Assembly: GCF_040954835.1 (NCBI RefSeq)
Contig: NC_090698.1
Location: 69,261,284-69,325,283, forward strand
Direction of reading: 5' to 3'
Source: Lepisosteus oculatus
Lineage: Eukaryota > Chordata > Actinopteri > Semionotiformes > Lepisosteidae
Length of the DNA: 64,000 nucleotides
Shown here piece by piece: positions 9,195-21,865 of this stretch. How positions within the stretch are numbered: position 1 is the first letter of the stretch; each line of letters starts with the position of its first letter. The notes under the pieces were generated by a model. The model did no database searches, had not been told where the DNA came from, and saw only the letters and a list, made by a program, of their open reading frames with translations. The position numbers were made by a program, and so were the translations under genes.

Positions 9195-10763
9195 TACCAG
9201 CAGGAGGCGCTCTCTCATCCCCCTGTCCACACGTGCAGTCAGTGCGGCTCTGTCGTCTCCTTCTCTGTCAGCTGTGGGGAGACGTGGGTGCTTGTGTATT
9301 GGCGTGAGCGTCTTTTATTCTCATCATCAACCTTATATACTGTAGCCTGGCAAAGAATAATCAGCACAGGACACAAATATATTTCTGGGGTTCTTTATTT
9401 CTAGGTGAGTATGTGGTCTGATCTGTTCGTAGTTTAAAAGAAATAAAAAAAAACAAAAGAAATGACATATAATGATATTTTTATCTACCCAAAATACGGT
9501 AGTGGCTCTGTCACGCAGCGCGTGCAGAAATAGGCCCTCACTGAGACCTGTATCACGGCAATGATCAGTATAAGACTTTCAATCGCATACACTTAACAAA
9601 CGGTGCTTAACATAAGTCTCTGTAAAGAATGAAGGAACAGAAAATACAAGGAGCATGTGAAACCCATTACTTACAAACCAGTAAACAGATATTCCTACCC
9701 CCAGTAGATGTCTAGAAACTGGCTACGGCCTCAGTGCACTCGGTTAAAATCTAATATTCATCTTGCTCGTCTTGTCCCAATCCTATAAAATACCCCTTTA
9801 TACTCATTTAGGGTGTACATAGGGAAACAACAGCGTATTTACCGTTACAACTCTCTGTAGTCATTCGGGTTCTTTTTAACGGTAACTCGCTGCTTCTTAG
9901 TCCCCGGAGGAATCTTTGGTGCATTTATTTGTGAGGTGTAGTTTTGTGAAACTGTTTTGGACGGATTTACAGAGTTTTGTTTGCAGGCAGTTAAAGGTTT
10001 TTTTTAGATTGAAGGATTTTGATATTTTATTGTATTGTTTAATAGAAAATTTGGAAAAAGAGCATTTATTTATAGTCAATTTATTAATCATTCTTGGTAA
10101 ATTTCACATCCATAAATCCAAATGGTCCAATAATACTCCCCTTTTTAGTACTTTTGAGGTGGAGCTGAAACACTATTTAAATTATATTAAAAATGTGAGA
10201 ATAAAGCACGGAAAACGTATAATATATGTAAAATATAAACTTTAATCATATAACTTACTTATTACCTCTGGCGGTTAATTGTTTATTTTTCTGTTTGTTC
10301 TCTTGTACCCATTTTGATCCTCCGGTTGTATTTGTATTTGTAAATTCTTTATACGTTTAATAAAAAAATATTTTCAAAAAACAACATAGTCGCCAGTTTG
10401 ACAAGTCCGCAGAGGATCGAGTAAAGGTTTATTTATCGCCCGCTGGAAGAAAAAAGACCCAGCGCTTCGGCTGGCGTTGTGGGAGTCGCGCTTTTCCGAA
10501 GTGTATCGAGGTCGTTTTCCACAGAGCTCAGATGTCAAAGCACAGCGGCAGCTCTCCAGCGATCAGCGGTCCTCTATAGCGCCCTTCCTCCCGCAGCTCC
10601 GTCCTCATTGGAAGGAAGAAAGAGTGAAATTAAAGAGCGGGGACGAGGGCAGTGAAGAGAGAAAGGGGGATGGAGAAAAAACGCAAATGAAAAAAAGCCG
10701 CGTCGTAAAACAAGTGAGGGAGCGGTGCTCTCTATAAGAAGGGCGCCAGTGAGCTCTGCTCTC
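9195..10763 (+). repeat. 5S spacer 3, class B
   Basis: 1569 bp, nearly identical to spacer 2, so genes 2-3 form a recent B-B duplication. The clearest differences are around the LINE end (AAATATAAACTTTAATC for AAAAATACAATTGAATC) and in the length of the CATATATA junction. Confidence 0.9.
9901..10388 (+). mobile_element. Tx1/L1-like LINE 3' end in spacer 3
   Basis: Copy of the relic in spacer 2 with LNYIKN for LNSIKN. It spread with the spacer and is not an independent insertion. Confidence 0.7.
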
Positions 10764-10884
10764 GCTTACGGCCACACCACCCTGAACACGCCCGATCTCG
10801 TCTGATCTCGGAAGCTAAGCAGGGTCGGGCCTGGTCAGTACTTGGATGGGAGACCGCCTGGGAATACCGGGTGCTGTAAGCTTT
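10764..10884 (+). rRNA. 5S rRNA gene 4
   Basis: Consensus except A106G (ATACCGGG). The change restores the human-type base and is shared with genes 5, 11, 13, 14 and 17, so it is probably neutral. Confidence 0.96.
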
Positions 10885-12281
10885 TACCAGCAGGAGGCGC
10901 TCTCTCATCCCCCTGTCCACACGTGCAGTCAGTGCGGCTCTGTCGTCTCCTTCTCTGTCAGCTGTGGGGTGACGTGGGTGCTTGTGTATTGGCGTGAGCG
11001 TCTTTTATTCTCATCATCAACCTTATATACTGTATATGTTTATTACAAGTTTTACAAGTCCGCGAAGGATCGAGTAAAGGTTTATCTATCGCCAGCTGAA
11101 AGGAGACCCAGTCGAAGCGGCTGTGGAGACTTGTTCGGCTGGCGTTCTGTATCGAGGTCGTTTTTCTTCTTTTCAGTCGTTTTGTTTTCATCAAAGATGT
11201 ATATTTACCTGGCAAAGAATTTCGTGGTGTTGAAAAGACGCCCACTCGGAGAGAGCTGTGTGTGTGCGCCTTTAGAATGACCTGCATTGCTAGAAATAAT
11301 AAGAACAACATAACACGAGGGGAGGAGGCAGTACAGGAAGTGTGCTGTGTTACCTCTGCGAGTAATGCAGCTTTAGGTGCCTTGGTTGTGTGTTGCTTCT
11401 GCAGTAAGCATAGGCAATATCTAACTCAGTTCTGGCCTTCGCTTAGGTTAAGCATTGTTTCGTCAGTATTAACTTTACGTTTCTCAACACTAAATGTAGT
11501 GTTTAAAGTGTTACTACGGATGTTTTTTGATCTCTTAAACTCCAAAAATCTGTGCTGTATATTCTAAAAAATACTATTGGCAACAAATTCAAAAGCCTGC
11601 TTTTGAAAGGACAATGCCTATTTATGTATCGTCTAATTGTAGTTAAACAGGCCGGACCCTACACCAGCCTGAGCCGTTATCGGAGTAGGTTCCTTTCGTC
11701 TTGCGCTCATTTCTCACACCTGAAGACGCCAAACGTTTCAATTTTAATTCTTTCTACTTTTAAGCGTGGAATTAGCCTCTACTTGGTCCTTTGCCTCTCT
11801 CGTGATGATAGAGCTCGAATCATTTTCTCTGAAAGCCGACCACCTGCAACTGAGAATAGCTTACTAGAAACTTTATCAAAAGCTGACATTTTATTTTCGG
11901 ATGGTATCTATTGCCGTTGCTTGTTCAGAGAAATTGAAGACGTTAGGCAAGACCTACCTTAACTAAATCCATGCCGCCTGTCCACTCGAATCCTATTGCC
12001 TCACAGATCAGGCTCTATTTTAATTGTAATTTCCATTTCCAAACCTTCCATGAAAGACGTTAGACATACAGCTGCATAATTGCTTGGTTCAGTTGTATCA
12101 GCTGTTCTTTTTTCTATTTAAGCCAGAGTGAAACGGTGAAGGGAAAGAGAGCAGGGATGAAGGCAGTGAAGAGAGAGAAAGGGGGAAGGAGAGAAAAAAC
12201 GCAAAGGAAAACAAGCCGCGTCGTAAAACAAGTGAGGGAGCGGTCCTCTCTATAAGAAGGGCGCCAGTGAGCTCTGCTCTC
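10885..12281 (+). repeat. 5S spacer 4, class A
   Basis: 1397 bp. After TATACTGTA it has ATGTTTATTACAAG instead of the TACGTCGCCAG of spacer 1; most later A spacers share this. The Penelope-type tail relic is at about 11720-11825. Confidence 0.9.
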
Positions 12282-12402
12282 GCTTACGGCCACACCACCC
12301 TGAACACGCCCGATCTCGTCTGATCTCGGAAGCTAAGCAGGGTCGGGCCTGGTCAGTACTTGGATGGGAGACCGCCTGGGAATACCGGGTGCTGTAAGCT
12401 TT
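12282..12402 (+). rRNA. 5S rRNA gene 5
   Basis: Consensus with A106G only. The terminator run is intact. Confidence 0.96.
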
Positions 12403-13943
12403 TACCAGCAGGAGGCGCTCTCTCATCCCCCTGTCCACACGTGCAGTGCAGCTTTTTCGTCTCTCTGTCAGCTGTGGGGAGACGCGGGTGCTTGTGTATT
12501 GTCTGAGCGTGTTTTATTCTCATCATGAACCTTATATACTGTAGCCTGGCAAAGAATAATCAGCACAGGACACAAATATATTTATGGGGTTCTTTATTTC
12601 TAGGTGAGTATGTGGTCTGATCTGTTCTTAGTTAAAAAACAAAACAAAAATGACATATAATGATATTTTTATCTACCCAAAATACGGTAGTGGCTCTGTC
12701 ACGCAGCGCGTGCAGAAATAGGCCCTCACTGAGATCTGCATCACGGCAATGATCAGTATAAGACTTTCAATCGCATACACTTAACAAACGGTGCTAAACA
12801 TAAGTCTCTGTAAAGAATGAAGGAACAGAAAATACAAGGAGCATGTGAAACCCATTACTTACAAATCAGTAAACAGATATCCCCAGCCCGAGTAGATGTC
12901 TAGAAACTGGCTACGGCCTCAGTGCACTCGGTTAAAATCTAATATCCGTCTTGCTCGTCTTGTCCCAATCCTATAAAATACCCCTTTATACTCATTTAGG
13001 GTGTACATAGGGAAACAACACCGTATTTACCGTTACAACTCTCTGTAGTCATTCGGGTTCTTTTTAACGGTAACTCGCTGCTTCTTAGTCCCCGGAGGAA
13101 TCTTTGGTGCATTTATTTGTGAGGTGTAGTTTTGTGGAACTGTTTTGGACGGATTTACAGAGTTTTGTTTGCAGGCAGTTAAAGGTTTTTTTTTTAGATT
13201 GAAGGATTTTGCTATTTTATATTGTTTAATAGAAAATTTGGAAATATGTATAGTCAATTTATTAATCATTCTTGGTAAATTTCACATCCATAAATCCAAA
13301 TGGTCCAATAATACTCCCCTTTTTAGTACTTTTGAGGTGGAGCTGAAACACTATTTAAATTATATTAAAAATGTGAGAATAAAGCACGGAAAACGTATAA
13401 TATATGTAAAATATAAACTTTAATCATATAACTTACTTATTACCTCTGGCGGTTAATTGTTTATTTTTCTGTTTGTTCTCTTGTACCCATTTTGATCCTC
13501 CGGTTGTATTTGTATTTGTAAATTCTTTATACGTTTAATAAAAAAATATTTTCAAAAAACAACATAGTCGCCAGTTTGACAAGTCCGCAGAGGATCGAGT
13601 AAAGGTTTATTTATCGCCCGCTGGAAGAAAAAAGACCCAGCGCTTCGGCTGGCGTTGTGGGAGTCGCGCTTTTCCGAAGTGTATCGAGGTCGTTTTCCAC
13701 AGAGCTCAGATGTCAAAGCACAGCGGCAGCTCTCCAGCGACCAGCGGTCCTCTATAGCGCCCTTCCTCCCGCAGCTCCGTCCTCATCGGAAGGAAGAAAG
13801 AGTGAAATTAAAGAGCGGGGACGAGGGCAGTGAAGAGCGAGAAAGGGGGATGGAGAAAAAACGCAAAGGAAAAAAAGCAGCGTCGTAAAAGAAGTGAGGG
13901 AGCGGTGCTCTCTATAAGAAGGGCGCCAGTGAGCTCTGCTCTC
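12403..13943 (+). repeat. 5S spacer 5, class B
   Basis: 1541 bp. It belongs to a B subgroup with a shortened gene flank (GTGCAGTGCAGCTTTTTCG) and an internal loss in the LINE part (GGAAATATGTATAGTC), shared with spacer 10. Confidence 0.9.
13089..13566 (+). mobile_element. Tx1/L1-like LINE 3' end in spacer 5
   Basis: Same relic as spacer 2, with a longer T run and a small deletion before the IVNLLIILGKFHIHK segment. Confidence 0.65.
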
Positions 13944-14064
13944 GCTTACGGCCACACCACCCTGAACACGCCCGATCTCGTCTGATCTCGGAAGCTAAGC
14001 AGGGTCGGGCCTGGTCAGTACTTGGATGGGAGACCGCCTGGGAATACCAGGTGCTGAAAGCTTT
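13944..14064 (+). rRNA. 5S rRNA gene 6
   Basis: Consensus with T114A (CTGAAAGC), in helix I near the 3' end. The internal control region is intact. Confidence 0.95.
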
Positions 14065-15483
14065 TACCAGCAGGAGGCGCTCTCTCATCCCCCTGTCCAC
14101 ACGTGCAGTCAGTGCGGCTCTGTCGTCTCCTTCTCTGTCAGCTGTGGGGAGACGCGGGTGCTTGTGTATTGGCGTGAGCGTGTTTTATTCTCATCATCAA
14201 CCTTATATACTGTATATGTTTATTACAAGTTTTACAAGTCCGCAAAGGATCGAGTAAAGGTTTATCTATCGCCAGCTGAAAAGAGACCCAGCCGAAGCGG
14301 CTGTGGAGACTTGTTCGGCTGGCGTTCTGGGGGGAGTTGTATCGAGGTCGTTTTTCTTCTCTTCAGTCGTTTTGTTTTCACCAAAGATGTATATTTACCT
14401 GGCAGAGAATTTCGTGGTGTTGAAAAGACGCCCACTCGGAGAGAGTTGTGTGTGTGCGCCTTTAGAATGACCTGCATTGCTAGAAATAATAAGAACAACA
14501 TAACACGAGGGGAGGAGGCAGTACAGGAAGTGTGCTGTGTTACCTCTGCGAGTAATGCAGCTTTAGGTGCCTTGGTTGTGTGTTGCTTCTGCAGTAAGCA
14601 TAGGCAATATCGAACTCAGTTCTGGCCTTCGCTTAGGTTAAGCATTGTTTCGTCAGTATTAACTTTACGTTTCTCAACACTAAATGTAGTGTTTAAAGTG
14701 TTACTACGCAGTATGGATGTTTTTTGATCTCTTAAACTCCAAAAATGTGTGCTGTATATTCTAAAAAAATACTATTGGCAACAAATTCAAAAGCCTGCTT
14801 TTGAAAGGACAATGCCTATTTATTAAGCGTCTAATTGTAGTTAAACAGGCCGGACCCTACACCAGCCTGAGCCGTTATCGGAGTAGGTTTCTTTCGTCTT
14901 GCGCTCATTTCTCACACCTGAAGACGCCAAACGTTTCAATTTTAATTCTTTCTACTTTTAAGCGTGGAATTAACCTCTACTTGGTCCTTTGCCTCTCTCG
15001 TGATGATAGAGCTCGAATCATTTTCTCTGAAAGCCGACCACCTGCAACTGAGAATTAATAGCTTACTAGAAACCTTATCAAAAGCTGACATTTTATTCTC
15101 GGATGGTATCTATTGCCGTTGCTTGTTCAGAGAAATTGAAGACGTTAAGCAAGACCTACCTTGCCTAAATCCATGCCGCCTGTCCACTAGAATCCTATTG
15201 CCTCACAGATCAGGCTCTATTTTAGTTGTAATTTCCATTTCCAAACCTTCCATGAAAGACGTTAGACATACAGCTGCATAATTGCTTGGTTCAGTTGTAT
15301 CAGCTGTTCTTTTTTCTATTTAAGCCAGAGTGAAACGGTGAAGGGAAAGAGAGTTGGGATGAAGGCAGTGAAGAGAGAGAAAGGGGGAAGGAGAGAAAAA
15401 ACGCAAAGGAAAAAAAGCCGCGTCGTAAAAGAAGTGAAGGAGCGGTCCTCTCTATAAGAAGGGCGCCAGTGAGCTCTGCTCTC
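14065..15483 (+). repeat. 5S spacer 6, class A
   Basis: 1419 bp. It shares TTATTAAGCGTC and GAGAATTAATAGC with spacers 7 and 15, defining an A subgroup. An extra GGGGGGAGTTG-type insertion follows GGCGTTCT near 14330. Confidence 0.9.
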
Positions 15484-15604
15484 GCTTACGGCCACACCAC
15501 CCTGAACACGCCCGATCTCGTCTGATCTCGGAAGCTAAGCAGGGTCGGGCCTGGTCAGTACTTGGATGGGAGACCGCCTGGGAATACCAGGCGCTGTAAG
15601 CTTT
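15484..15604 (+). rRNA. 5S rRNA gene 7
   Basis: Consensus with T109C (GGCGCTG). It sits between two A spacers, the only A-A neighbour pair. Confidence 0.95.
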
Positions 15605-16912
15605 TACCAGCAGGAGGCGCTTTTTATTCTCATCATCAACCTTATATACTGTATATGTTTATTACCAGTTTTTACAAGTCCGCAAAGGATCAAGTAAAGG
15701 TTTATCTATCGCCAGCTGAAAAGAGACCCAGTTGAAGCGGCTGTGGAGACTTGTTCGGCTGGCGTTCTGTATCGAGGTCGTTTTTCTTCTCTTCAGTCGT
15801 TTTGTTTTCACCAAAGATGTTTATTTACCTGGCAGGGAATTTCGTGGTGTTGAAAAGATGCCCACTCGGAGAGAGTTGTGTGTGTGCGCCTTTAGAATGA
15901 CCTGCATTGCTAGAAATAATAAGAACAACCGAACACGAGGGGAGGAGGCAGTACAGGAAGTGTGCTGTGTTACATCTGCGAGTAATGCAGCTTTAGGTGC
16001 CTTGGTTGTGTGTTGCTTCTGCAGTAAGCATAGGCAATATCGAACTCAGTTCTGGCCTTCGCTTAGGTTAAGCATTGTTTCGTCAGTATTAACTTTACGT
16101 TTCTCAACACTAAATGTAGTGTTTAAAGTGTTACTACGCAGTATGGATGTTTTTTGATCTCTTAAACTCCAAAAATGTGTGCTGTATATTCTAAAAAAAT
16201 ACTATTGGCAACAAATTCAAAAGCCTGCTTTTGAAAGGACAATGCCTATTTATTAAGCGTCTAATTGTAGTTAAACAGGCCGGACCCTACACCAGCCTGA
16301 GCCGTTATCGGAGTAGGTTTCTTTCGTCTTGCGCTCATTTCTCACACCTGAAGACGCCAAACGTTTCAATTTTAATTCTTTCTACTTTTAAGCGTGGAAT
16401 TAACCTCTACTTGGTCCTTTGCCTCTCTCGTGATGATAGAGCTCGAATCATTTTCTCTGAAAGCCGACCACCTGCAACTGAGAATTAATAGCTTACTAGA
16501 AACCTTATCAAAAGCTGACATTTTATTCTCGGATGGTATCTATTGCCGTTGCTTGTTCAGAGAAATTGAAGACGTTAAGCAAGACCTACCTTGCCTAAAT
16601 CCATGCCGCCTGTCCACTAGAATCCTATTGCCTCACAGATCAGGCTCTATTTTAGTTGTAATTTCCATTTCCAAACCTTCCATGAAAGACGTTAGACATA
16701 CAGCTGCATAATTGCTTGGTTCAGTTGTATCAGCTGTTCTTTTTTCTATTTAAGCCAGAGTGAAACAGTGAAGGGAAAGAGAGCAGAGATGAAGGCAGTG
16801 AAGAGAGAGAAAGGGGGAAGGAGAAAAAAACGCAAAGGAAAACAAGCCGCGTCGTAAAAGAAGTGAAGGAGCGGTCCTCTCTATAAGAAGGGCGCCAGTG
16901 AGCTCTGCTCTC
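15605..16912 (+). repeat. 5S spacer 7, class A with shortened gene flank
   Basis: 1308 bp. About 110 bp is missing right after the gene, where GCAGGAGGCGC runs straight into TTTTTATTCTCATC. The deletion ends are at GGCGC and a CGTCTTTTATT-like string. The remainder is nearly identical to spacer 6. Confidence 0.9.
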
Positions 16913-17033
16913 GCTTACGGCCACACCACCCTGAACACGCCCGATCTCGTCTGATCTCGGAAGCTAAGCAGGGTCGGGCCTGGTCAGTACTTGGATGGGA
17001 GACCGCCTGGGAATACCAGGTGCTGTAAGCTTT
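16913..17033 (+). rRNA. 5S rRNA gene 8
   Basis: Array consensus over 121 nt, with intact control region and terminator. Confidence 0.97.
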
Positions 17034-18557
17034 TACCAGCAGGAGGCGCTCTCTCATCCCCCTGTCCACACGTGCAGTCAGTGCGGCTCTGTCGTCTCCT
17101 TCTCTGTCAGCTGTGGGGAGACGCGGGTGCTTGTGTATTGTCTGAGCGTGTTTTATTCTCATCATCAACCTTATATACTGTAGCCTGGCAAAGAATAATC
17201 AGCACAGGACACACCTATATTTCTGGGGTTCTTTATTTCTAGGTGAGTATGTGGTCTGATCTGTTCTTAGTTAAAAAACAAAACAAAAATGACATATAAT
17301 GATATTTTTATCTACCCAAAATACGGTAGTGGCTCTGTCACGCAGCGCGTGCAGAAATAGGCCCTCACTGAGACCTGTATCACGGCAATGATCAGTATAA
17401 GACTTACAATCGCATACACTTAACAAACGGTGCTAAACATAAGTCTCTGTAAAGAATGAAGGAACAGAAAATACAAGGAGCATGTGAAACCCATTACTTA
17501 CAAATTAGTAAAGAGATATTCCTACCCCCAGTAGATGTCTAGAAACTGGCTACGGCCTCAGTGCACTCGGTTAAAATCTAATATCCATCTTGCTCGTCTT
17601 GTCCCAATCCTATAAAATACCCCTTTATACTCATTTAGGGTGTACATAGGGAAACAACAGCGTATTTACCGTTACAACTCTCTGTAGTCATTCGGGTTCT
17701 TTTTAACGGTAACTCGCTGCTTCTTAGTCCCCAGAGGAATCTTTGGTGCATTTATTTGTGAGGTGTAGTTTTGTGGAACTGTTTTGGACGGATTTACAGA
17801 GTTTTGTTTGCAGGCAGTTAAAGGTTTTTTTTAGATTGAAGGATTTTGCTATTTTATTGTATTGTTTAATAGAAAATTTGGAAAAAGAGCATTTATTTAT
17901 AGTCAATTTATTAATCATTCTTGGTAAATTTCACATCCATAAATCCAAATGGTCCAATAATACTCCCCTTTTTAGTACTTTTGAGGTGGAGCTGAAACAC
18001 TATTTAAATTCTATTAAAAATGTGAGAATAAAGCACGGAAAACATATAATATATGTAAAATATAAACTTTAATCATATAACTTACTTATTACCTCTGGCG
18101 GTTAATTGTTTATTTTTCTGTTTGTTCTCTTGTACCCATTTTGATCCTCCGGTTGTATTTGTATTTGTAAATTCTTTATACGTTTAATAAAAAAATATTT
18201 TCAAAAAACAACATATATAGTCGCCAGTTTGACAAGTCCGCAGAGGATCGAGTAAAGGTTTATTTATCGCCAGCTGGAAGAAAAAAGACCCAGCGCTTCG
18301 GCTGGCGTTGTGGGAGTCGCGCTTTTCCGAAGTGTATCGAGGTCGTTTTCCACAGAGCTCAGATGTCAAAGCACAGCGGCAGCTCTCCACAGCGGTCCTC
18401 ATTGGAAGGAAGAAAGAGTGAAATTAAAGAGCGGGGACGAGGGCAGTGAAGAGAGAAAGGGGGATGGAGAAAAAACACAAAGGAAAAAAAGCAGCTTCGT
18501 AAAACAAGTGAGGGAGCGGTGCTCTCTATAAGAAGGGCGCCAGTGAGCTCTGTTCTC
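17034..18557 (+). repeat. 5S spacer 8, class B
   Basis: 1524 bp. About 40 bp is lost in the GC-rich B segment (CAGCTCTCCACAGCGGTCC), where other B spacers have AGCGATCAGCGGTCCTCTATAGC. Confidence 0.9.
17728..18219 (+). mobile_element. Tx1/L1-like LINE 3' end in spacer 8
   Basis: The relic has FVELFW for FVKLFW, a variant shared with spacers 12, 14 and 16. It is full length relative to spacer 2. Confidence 0.7.
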
Positions 18558-18678
18558 GCTTACGGCCACACCACCCTGAACACGCCCGATCTCGTCTGAT
18601 CTCGGAAGCTAAGCAGGGTCGGGCCTGGTCAGTACTTGGATGGGAGACCGCCTGGGAATACCAGGTGCTGTAAGCTTT
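18558..18678 (+). rRNA. 5S rRNA gene 9
   Basis: Array consensus. The upstream flank has TGTTCTC for TGCTCTC immediately before the gene. Confidence 0.97.
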
Positions 18679-20075
18679 TACCAGCAGGAGGCGCTCTCTC
18701 ATCCCCCTGTTCACACGTGCAGTCAGTGCGGCTCTGTCGTCTCCTTCTCTGTCAGCTGTGGGGAGACGCGGGTGCTTGTGTATTGGCGTGAGCGTCTTTT
18801 ATTCTCATCATCAACCTTATATACTGTATATGTTTATTACAAGTTTTACAAGTCCGCAAAGGATCGAGTAAAGGTTTATCTATCGCCAGCTGAAAGGAGA
18901 CCCAGTCGAAGCGGCTGTGGAGACTTGTTCGGCTGGCGTTCTGTATCGAGGTCGTTTTTCTTCTTTTCAGTCGTTTTGTTTTCATCAAAGATGTATATTT
19001 ACCTGGCAAAGAATTTCGTGGTGTTGAAAAGACGCCCACTCGGAGAGAGCTGTGTGTGTTAGCCTTTAGAATGACCTGCATTGCTAGAAATAATAAGAAC
19101 AACATAACACGAGGGGAGGAGGCAGTACAGGAAGTGTGCTGTGTTACATCTGCGAGTAATGCAGCTTTAGGTGCCTTGGTTGTGTGTTGCTTCTGCAGTA
19201 AGCATAGGCAACATCTAACTCAGTTCTGGCCTTCGCTTAGGTTAAGCATTGTTTCGTCAGTATTAACTTTACGTTTCTCAACACTAAATGTAGTGTTTAA
19301 AGTGTTACTACGGATGTTTTTTGATCTCTTAAACTCCAAAAATCTGTGCTGTATATTCTAAAAAATACTATTGGCAACAAATTCAAAAGCCTGCTTTTGA
19401 AAGGACAATGCCTATTTATGTATCGTCTAATTGTAGTTAAACAGGCCGGACCCTACACCAGCCTGAGCCGTTATCGGAGTAGGTTCCTTTCGTCTTGCGC
19501 TCATTTCTCACACCTGAAGACGCCAAACGTTTCAATTTTAATTCTTTCTACTTTTAAGCGTGGAATTAGCCTCTACTTGGTCCTTTGCCTCTCTCGTGAT
19601 GATAGAGCTCGAATCATTTTCTCTGAAAGCCGACCACCTGCAACTGAGAATAGCTTACTAGAAACTTTATCAAAAGCTGACATTTTATTTTCGGATGGTA
19701 TCTATTGCCGTTGCTTGTTCAGAGAAATTGAAGACGTTAGGCAAGACCTACCTTAACTAAATCCATGCCGCCTGTCCACTAGAATCCTATTGCCTCACAG
19801 ATCAGGCTCTATTTTAATTGTAATTTCCATTTCCAAACCTTCCATGAAAGACGTTAGACATACAGCTGCATAATTGCTTGGTTCAGTTGTATCAGCTGTT
19901 CTTTTTTCTATTTAAGCCAGAGTGAAACGGTGAAGGGAAAGAGAGCAGGGATGAAGGCAGTGAAGAGAGAGAAAGGGGGAAGGAGAGAAAAAACGCAGAG
20001 GAAAACAAGCCGCGTCGTAAAACAAGTGAGGGAGCGGTCCTCTCTATAAGAAGGGCGCCAGTGAGCTCTGCTCTC
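18679..20075 (+). repeat. 5S spacer 9, class A
   Basis: 1397 bp. It shares GTGTGTTAGCCTTTAG and GGCAACATCTAACT with spacer 13 and with no others, which marks a duplicated or converted tract. Confidence 0.9.
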
Positions 20076-20196
20076 GCTTACGGCCACACCACCCTGAACA
20101 CGCCCGATCTCGTCTGATCTCGGAAGCTAAGCAGGGTCGGGCCTGGTCAGTACTTGGATGGGAGACCGCCTGGGAATACCAGGTGCTGTAAGCTTT
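20076..20196 (+). rRNA. 5S rRNA gene 10
   Basis: Array consensus over 121 nt with T-run terminator. Confidence 0.97.
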
Positions 20197-21744
20197 TACC
20201 AGCAGGAGGCGCTCTCTCATCCCCCCTGTCCACACGTGCAGTGCAGCTTTTTCGTCTCTCTGTCAGCTGTGGGGAGACGCGGGTGCTTGTGTATTGTCTG
20301 AGCGTGTTTTATTCTCATCATGAACCTTATATACTGTAGCCTGGCAAAGAATAATCAGCACAGGACACAAATATATTTCTGGGGTTCTTTATTTCTAGGT
20401 GAGTATGTGGTCTGATCTGTTCTTAGTTAAAAAACAAAACAAAAATGACATATAATGATATTTTTATCTACCCAAAATACGGTAGTGGCTCTGTCACGCA
20501 GCGCGTGCAGAAATAGGCCCTCACTGAGACCTGTATCACGGCAATGATCAGTATAAGACTTTCAATCGCATACACTTAACAAATGGTGCTAAACATAAGT
20601 CTCTGTAAAGAATGAAGGAACAGAAAATACAAGGAGCATGTGAAACCCATTACTTACAAATCAGTAAACAGATATCCCCAGCCCGAGTAGATGTCTAGAA
20701 ACTGGCTACGGCCTCAGTGCACTCGGTTAAAATCTAATATCCATCTTGTTCGTCTTGTCCCAATCCTATAAAATACCCCTTTATACTCATTTAGGGTGTA
20801 CATAGGGAAACAACAGCGTATTTACCGTTACAACTCTCTGTAGTCATTCGGGTTCTTTTTAACGGTAACTCGCTGCTTCTTAGTCCCCGGAGGAATCTTT
20901 GGTGCATTTATTTGTGAGGTGTAGTTTTGTGAAACTGTTTTGGACGGATTTACAGAGTTTTGTTTGCAGGCAGTTAAAGGTTTTTTTTTTTAGATTGAAG
21001 GATTTTGCTATTTTATTGTATTGTTTAATAGAAAATTTGGAAATATGTATAGTCAATTTATTAATCATTCTTGGTAAATTTCACATCCATAAATCCAAAT
21101 GGTCCAATAATACTCCCCTTTTTAGTACTTTTGAGGTGGAGCTGAAACACTATTTAAATTCTATTAAAAATGTGAGAATAAAGCACGGAAAACGTATAAT
21201 ATATGTAAAATATAAACTTTAATCATATAACTTACTTATTACCTCTGGCGGTTAATTGTTTATTTTTCTGTTTGTTCTCTTGTACCCATTTTGATCCTCC
21301 GGTTGTATTTGTATTTGTAAATTCTTTATACGTTTAATAAAAAAATATTTTCAAAAAACAACATATATAGTCGCCAGTTTGACAAGTCCGCAGAGGATCG
21401 AGTAAAGGTTTATTTATCGCCCGCTGGAAGAAAAAAGACCCAGCGCTTCGGCTGGCGTTGTGGGAGTCGCGCTTTTCCGAAGTGTATCGAGGTCGTTTTC
21501 CACAGAGCTCAGATGTCAAAGCACAGCGGCAGCTCTCCAGCGATCAGCGGTCCTCTATAGCGCCCTTCCTCCCGCAGCTCCGTCCTCATCGGAAGGAAGA
21601 AAGAGTGAAATTAAAGAGCGGGGACGAGGGCAGTGAAGAGAGAAAGGGGGATGGAGAAAAAACGCAAAGGAAAACAAGCCGCGTCGTAAAACAAGTGAGG
21701 GAGCGGTGCTCTCTATAAGAAGGGCGCCAGTGAGCTCTGCTCTC
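20197..21744 (+). repeat. 5S spacer 10, class B
   Basis: 1548 bp. Same B subgroup as spacer 5 in its first part. Its last ~400 bp match spacer 16, so it is a mosaic. Confidence 0.9.
20884..21369 (+). mobile_element. Tx1/L1-like LINE 3' end in spacer 10
   Basis: The relic has a long T run and the same internal shortening as the copy in spacer 5. Confidence 0.65.
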
Positions 21745-21865
21745 GCTTACGGCCACACCACCCTGAACACGCCCGATCTCGTCTGATCTCGGAAGCTCAG
21801 CAGGTTCGGGCTTGGTCAGTACTTGGATGGGAGACCGCCTGGGAATACCGGGTGCTGTAAGCTTT
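21745..21865 (+). rRNA. 5S rRNA gene 11, variant control region
   Basis: It differs from consensus at A54C, G61T and C68T (GCTCAGCAGGTTCGGGCTTG), plus A106G. Positions 54 and 61 fall in the A box and 68 in the intermediate element of the internal control region, as numbered for Xenopus 5S. Gene 17 carries the same set. It could be a weakly transcribed variant or a pseudogene; TATA and terminator are intact. Confidence 0.85.
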